Below are positions 35,839-38,860 of a DNA stretch of 38,860 bases, one piece after another (the first letter of the stretch is position 1; the number at the start of each line of letters is the position of its first letter). Source of the DNA: Microcaldota archaeon (lineage in GTDB: Archaea; Micrarchaeota; Micrarchaeia; Micrarchaeales; CABMGC01); the NCBI GenBank assembly GCA_021804095.1, contig JAJZKQ010000005.1:1-38860 (forward strand). The letters are read 5' to 3'. Made by a program: the position numbers and the translations under genes. Under the pieces are notes generated by a model. That model did not search any database, was not told the DNA's origin, and was given only the letters and a program-made list of their open reading frames with translations.

Positions 35839-36947
35839 TACCCATTTGCGCTCTCAATTGCCTTGATTGAAGAGAGAGAGCATACTGGCGCATTGTTGTT
35901 TATAGATGAACATATCATTGCCACATAGAGATCGGCGGCGGCGTACTCAACTAAGCCGAATGAGGAGTTGTTTGGATTGGATAGCTGCGCCAGAACTTCG
36001 GCATGCGTCATGTTTGTAAGTTGATATTCGTTGTTTCCTATGGAGTTTCCTACGTCCACTGCGTCGGCACCTCCAAGCTGATAATCGCCCCATATAGTAT
36101 ATGGTGTTCCCTGGAAAGCGGTAGCCTGAACTCTGCTCAAATTCAGAATGTAGCTGAAGGAGTCTATATATGCAGTATTTCCTGTTGCATTTACGTTCTC
36201 TTCTATTATGGATATTGGATTAAGGGCAAAGCCTCCGCGTATGGGATGCGTGTCATCTATTGCTATGAAGTTCAGGTACTTGCTGTTGTAGAATGAACCG
36301 AAATCATCTGAGGATTGGTTGTATCTCCCAGGCGCCCAATATAGAGTAGGGAAGTTGGAGTCTCCGAATGAGCTGTATCCTTTGAACAGTGCAGAGAAAT
36401 TTCCGAATCTTGAAAGCGCTAGAGCCATTGCCCATCTATTCTCTCCGCAGAAGAAGCAGGTTATCGAGCCCAGATATATTACTGACGGCTTTCCGTTTAC
36501 TATGAATGGAGGAACTTTATTGGCAGTGACTCCCCCAACAAGGTTGCCGAATGTTCCATTTAGATACATAGCTCCTGCTTTCTCGAAGTATGAATCTGGA
36601 GCATTGTTTATTATTGAAAGTTCTGAAGAGTTAAGCTGTGTGTTTATTCCGGTAAGTCTCTGTCCGAATGTCATGTTTGTAGTTATTGGAGGGTCATTAG
36701 GCAGGTAGTAAAGTGGAGTTATAAGACTGCTGGTTATGTTGTATTTTGCATATGATGCCTTGGGCAGGGCTGAAGATCCAGTGCCATTTATATAAACGGT
36801 TTTATATACGATTTCGCCTTTAGTCAGGAGGGAGTATGAAGATATAATCAGGGCAATCATGCTTATCGCTATTGCCAGATAGCATAATCTCACGAATCGC
36901 TTTGATGTCTCTGTTTGTCTTTTTTTGATCCTTCTATTTTTTGGCAT
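35835..36947 (-). CDS. DUF929-like extracytoplasmic thioredoxin-fold protein with CxxC
   Basis: N-terminal TM, then VPPFIVNGKPSVIYLGSITCFFCGENRWAMALALSRFGNF, a typical DUF929 segment. Confidence 0.82.
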   Translation of the reverse strand: MPKNRRIKKRQTETSKRFVRLCYLAIAISMIALIISSYSLLTKGEIVYKTVYINGTGSSALPKASYAKYNITSSLITPLYYLPNDPPITTNMTFGQRLTGINTQLNSSELSIINNAPDSYFEKAGAMYLNGTFGNLVGGVTANKVPPFIVNGKPSVIYLGSITCFFCGENRWAMALALSRFGNFSALFKGYSSFGDSNFPTLYWAPGRYNQSSDDFGSFYNSKYLNFIAIDDTHPIRGGFALNPISIIEENVNATGNTAYIDSFSYILNLSRVQATAFQGTPYTIWGDYQLGGADAVDVGNSIGNNEYQLTNMTHAEVLAQLSNPNNSSFGLVEYAAADLYVAMICSSINNNAPVCSLSSIKAIESANGY

Positions 36948-36960
36948 TTAGACTAATCCT

Positions 36961-36980
36961 TTTATTTCGATTTATTTCGA
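36961..36980. repeat. Perfect direct repeat TTTATTTCGA x2
   Basis: Read directly: TTTATTTCGATTTATTTCGA in the intergenic region. Confidence 0.6.
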
Positions 36981-36996
36981 ATTACTGATATTGTAT

Positions 36997-37018
36997 TTTA
37001 TATATGAGCATATATAAA
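36997..37018. promoter_or_regulatory. Perfect inverted repeat TTTATATATG-AG-CATATATAAA, candidate bidirectional TATA element
   Basis: 10-bp perfect arms between divergently transcribed genes. Confidence 0.5.
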
Positions 37019-37044
37019 TTATTAGTTAGGAATTAGGTTGTTCT

Positions 37045-37809
37045 TTGGAGAGTTTATCTCAAATAACTACTAGGAGAGTTAGTCTTGAAGGAGAGGTGCC
37101 TTTTACAGATGCACACTGCCATCTTGATCTCTTTCCGGAGCCGGAGAAGACATTCCTGAAGGCACGCAAAGCAGGAGTAGGAGTAGTCATAACCGCAGGA
37201 GGGAATGCGGAAGGTAACATGAAGACATTAGACATTGTACATGGCGGGATTTATGGAGTAGTTGGCATCAGCCCGGAATTTATGCTTTCGGAAGCTTGGA
37301 AGATAGACGAATTGAAGGATATTTTAAAGATGAATAAGAATATTATAGGGATTGGGGAGATAGGGCTCGACGCTGTGATGGCTGAAAAATCTTCTCTTGA
37401 AGTTCAGGAGAAGGGCTTCATAAAACAGCTTGAGATAGCTTCCTCAATGGAGCTTCCGGTGGTAATACATTCTAGAAGATCACTAAATAGAACATTTGAG
37501 ATACTGAAAGAATCTGCAGTGAAGAATGTTGTTTTCCATTATTTTGAAGGTAATGAGAATGATGCCATAGCAGCAGAGAAGGAAGGATGGCTGGTTTCGA
37601 TACCGCCTATAGAATCATCAAGGCTTAAAAGAGTAATAAAAGTTCTTGACATAGACAGCATTGTTGCTGAGACAGATTCGCCTGCTGTAGGAAAGGAACC
37701 TTCTGATGTGTTATCAGTAATTGAAAAAGTAGCTTTACTTAAAGGCATATCTACAGTAGAGGCTGGCGAAAGAATGACCAAAACCATTAAAGAATACTTC
37801 TACGTATAA
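37045..37809 (+). CDS. TatD-family metal-dependent hydrolase (TTG start)
   Basis: FTDAHCHLDLF, GIGEIGLDAV, PVVIHSRRS, VFHYFEGN, AETDSPAVG: TatD metal-ligand motifs. Confidence 0.88.
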   Translation: MESLSQITTRRVSLEGEVPFTDAHCHLDLFPEPEKTFLKARKAGVGVVITAGGNAEGNMKTLDIVHGGIYGVVGISPEFMLSEAWKIDELKDILKMNKNIIGIGEIGLDAVMAEKSSLEVQEKGFIKQLEIASSMELPVVIHSRRSLNRTFEILKESAVKNVVFHYFEGNENDAIAAEKEGWLVSIPPIESSRLKRVIKVLDIDSIVAETDSPAVGKEPSDVLSVIEKVALLKGISTVEAGERMTKTIKEYFYV

Positions 37810-37816
37810 TGTATGA

Positions 37817-37914
37817 GGGCCCGTAGCTCAGCTTGGACAGAGCGGCAGACTTCTAATCTGATGGTCGCGGGTTCAAAGAAATTCCCATGAATTTTGAAAA
37901 TCCCGCCGGGCCCG
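37817..37914 (+). tRNA. tRNA-Arg (anticodon TCT) with intron in the T loop (37878..37900)
   Basis: Acceptor GGGCCCG/CGGGCCC, D stem GCTC/GAGC, anticodon loop CTTCTAA, T stem GCGGG/CCCGC interrupted in the loop by 23 nt; removal restores TTCAAAT. Confidence 0.9.
37878..37900 (+). other. 23-nt tRNA intron at noncanonical position (about 59/60) with BHB splicing motif
   Basis: TTCA / TGAA 4-bp central helix, 3-nt bulges AAG and AAT, AAATT/AATTT inner helix, CCCATG loop, flanked by the T stem. Confidence 0.85.
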
Positions 37915-37930
37915 AATTTAGGTGTTTTAT

Positions 37931-38200
37931 ATGACAGATGAAGACAAAAAGCATGAGGAGACAATATCCCAGATAAAGCAGCAGATAGATGTATTGCTGA
38001 ATGACAACAGCGTGCCTAGGAACGTAAAGAGTGCACTTGACGAGGCTAAAGGTGCCTTGGAGAAGGATGAAGGCTATGCGGTAAAAGCCTCGAACGCAAC
38101 CTACAAGATAGACGAGGTAAGCAATGACATAAACCTTCCACCATATGCGAGAACAGTCATATGGAATATACTAAGTCTGCTTGAGTCAGTAAAAGATTAA
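37931..38200 (+). CDS. UPF0147 family archaeal protein
   Basis: ISQIKQQIDVLLNDNSVPRNVKSALDEAKGAL...NDINLPPYARTVIWNILSLLES is typical of UPF0147; ATG 37931 preferred. Confidence 0.85.
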   Translation: MTDEDKKHEETISQIKQQIDVLLNDNSVPRNVKSALDEAKGALEKDEGYAVKASNATYKIDEVSNDINLPPYARTVIWNILSLLESVKD

Positions 38201-38201
38201 G

Positions 38202-38510
38202 ATGAAGATTAAAGAGATGCAGTTACGAAAGCTGCTTAGCCAATTCCATCTAACTGAATTTGAGACTGAGGTTTTGATAGCAACCGCGTCGATTGAAGAA
38301 GGAAAAACACTCACATACAAAGAATTGGCAGAAAGAATAGGCAGGCCTAATTCATATAGGGCAGTGGGAAATGCCCTCGGAAGAAATCCCCTTGCGCCTG
38401 AAATACCCTGCCATAGAGTAATAAAAAGTAGCGGCGAATTGGGAGGTTATTCCGGAAAGGGAGGTAACCGGAAGAAGAAACGCCTACTCAGATCCGAAAA
38501 TGCCATATGA
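38202..38510 (+). CDS. ogt: O6-alkylguanine-DNA alkyltransferase, DNA-binding/catalytic domain only
   Basis: [48 protein letters not shown]-like; active-site PCHRV; 102 aa. Confidence 0.9.
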   Translation: [102 protein letters not shown]

Positions 38511-38635
38511 ATTTTACATATATTGTAAGACTAATTAGGCCACTTTTCTTGCCTTTGTAAATATCACGCCTTTGCATAGATAGGAAGTTGACATTTGAAC
38601 TCAACGGACCTGGTTTTATTCCATACTGGAGAACA

Positions 38636-38779
38636 TTATGAGATGTTTTCGTCATCAAAATATTTTATGATTTCGTCATTCATCACGCCTATCTTCGCTT
38701 TATGACTATTTGTCAACATCCTATAGAGGATTATGTGGTATCCTGAATTAATGTCCTCTCGACAATTTGTTTTCATCAT
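38636..38779 (-). CDS. Possible very small ORF (about 47 aa), unknown
   Basis: MMKTNCREDINSGYHIILYRMLTNSHKAKIGVMNDEIIKYFDDENIS*, in an otherwise empty region; below the ORF-track size cutoff. Confidence 0.25.
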   Translation of the reverse strand: MMKTNCREDINSGYHIILYRMLTNSHKAKIGVMNDEIIKYFDDENIS

Positions 38780-38860
38780 TTCACCTTTTATTCGTTACTG
38801 TTTTTAAGACTTGAGTCTTCATTTTCTCCATATACGCGATGTTTGGAGTGGTATCCAGGC

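Noticed and set aside
1-38860. CRISPR array, IS element, integrase or prophage genes
   Set aside because: No regularly spaced direct repeats, transposase/integrase motifs or phage structural genes were seen on reading; the T4SS-like cluster therefore has no visible mobile-element hallmark in this window.

Overview
The window looks archaeal and is probably from an acidophilic DPANN/ARMAN-type (Micrarchaeota-like) genome. That assignment is inferred from gene content, tRNA-intron style and charge-poor secreted proteins; no database was searched. (1) 0.6-6.5 kb: part of the archaeal ribosomal protein operon, Rpp29-S17-L14-L24-S4e-L5-S14-S8-L6-L32e-L19e-L18-S5. The 51-aa S14 is absent from the supplied ORF track. 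The usual upstream (L22-S3-L29) and downstream (L30-L15-SecY) parts are absent. (2) 6.68 kb: tRNA-His(GTG) that appears to lack the G-1:C73 pair, followed by two small four-helix membrane proteins. (3) 7.9-30.9 kb: a large envelope cluster. It holds a 3277-aa membrane-anchored modular surface protein with a lysozyme/SLT-like domain, a YVTN beta-propeller protein, two TM proteins resembling VirB3/PrgI plus a VirB4 N-terminal domain without an ATPase, six tandem divergent polytopic paralogs sharing two sequence signatures (VirB6/TrbL/CedA-like by analogy), and a 606-aa two-TM protein with a charged cytoplasmic tail. I regard this as the best candidate for an undescribed system, a type IV secretion/conjugation-like or host-contact apparatus. 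(4) 31.1-35.1 kb: nrdA and nrdB. NrdB has Phe at the radical-Tyr position (class Ic-like), and two NrdR-box-like palindromes 31 bp apart overlap the nrdA promoter. (5) 35.3-38.9 kb: a DUF929-like CxxC protein coupled to a CGC-motif membrane protein, a TatD-like hydrolase, tRNA-Arg(TCT) with a 23-nt T-loop intron in a well-formed BHB motif, UPF0147 and an Ogt-like methyltransferase. No CRISPR, rRNA, transposon or integrase was seen.
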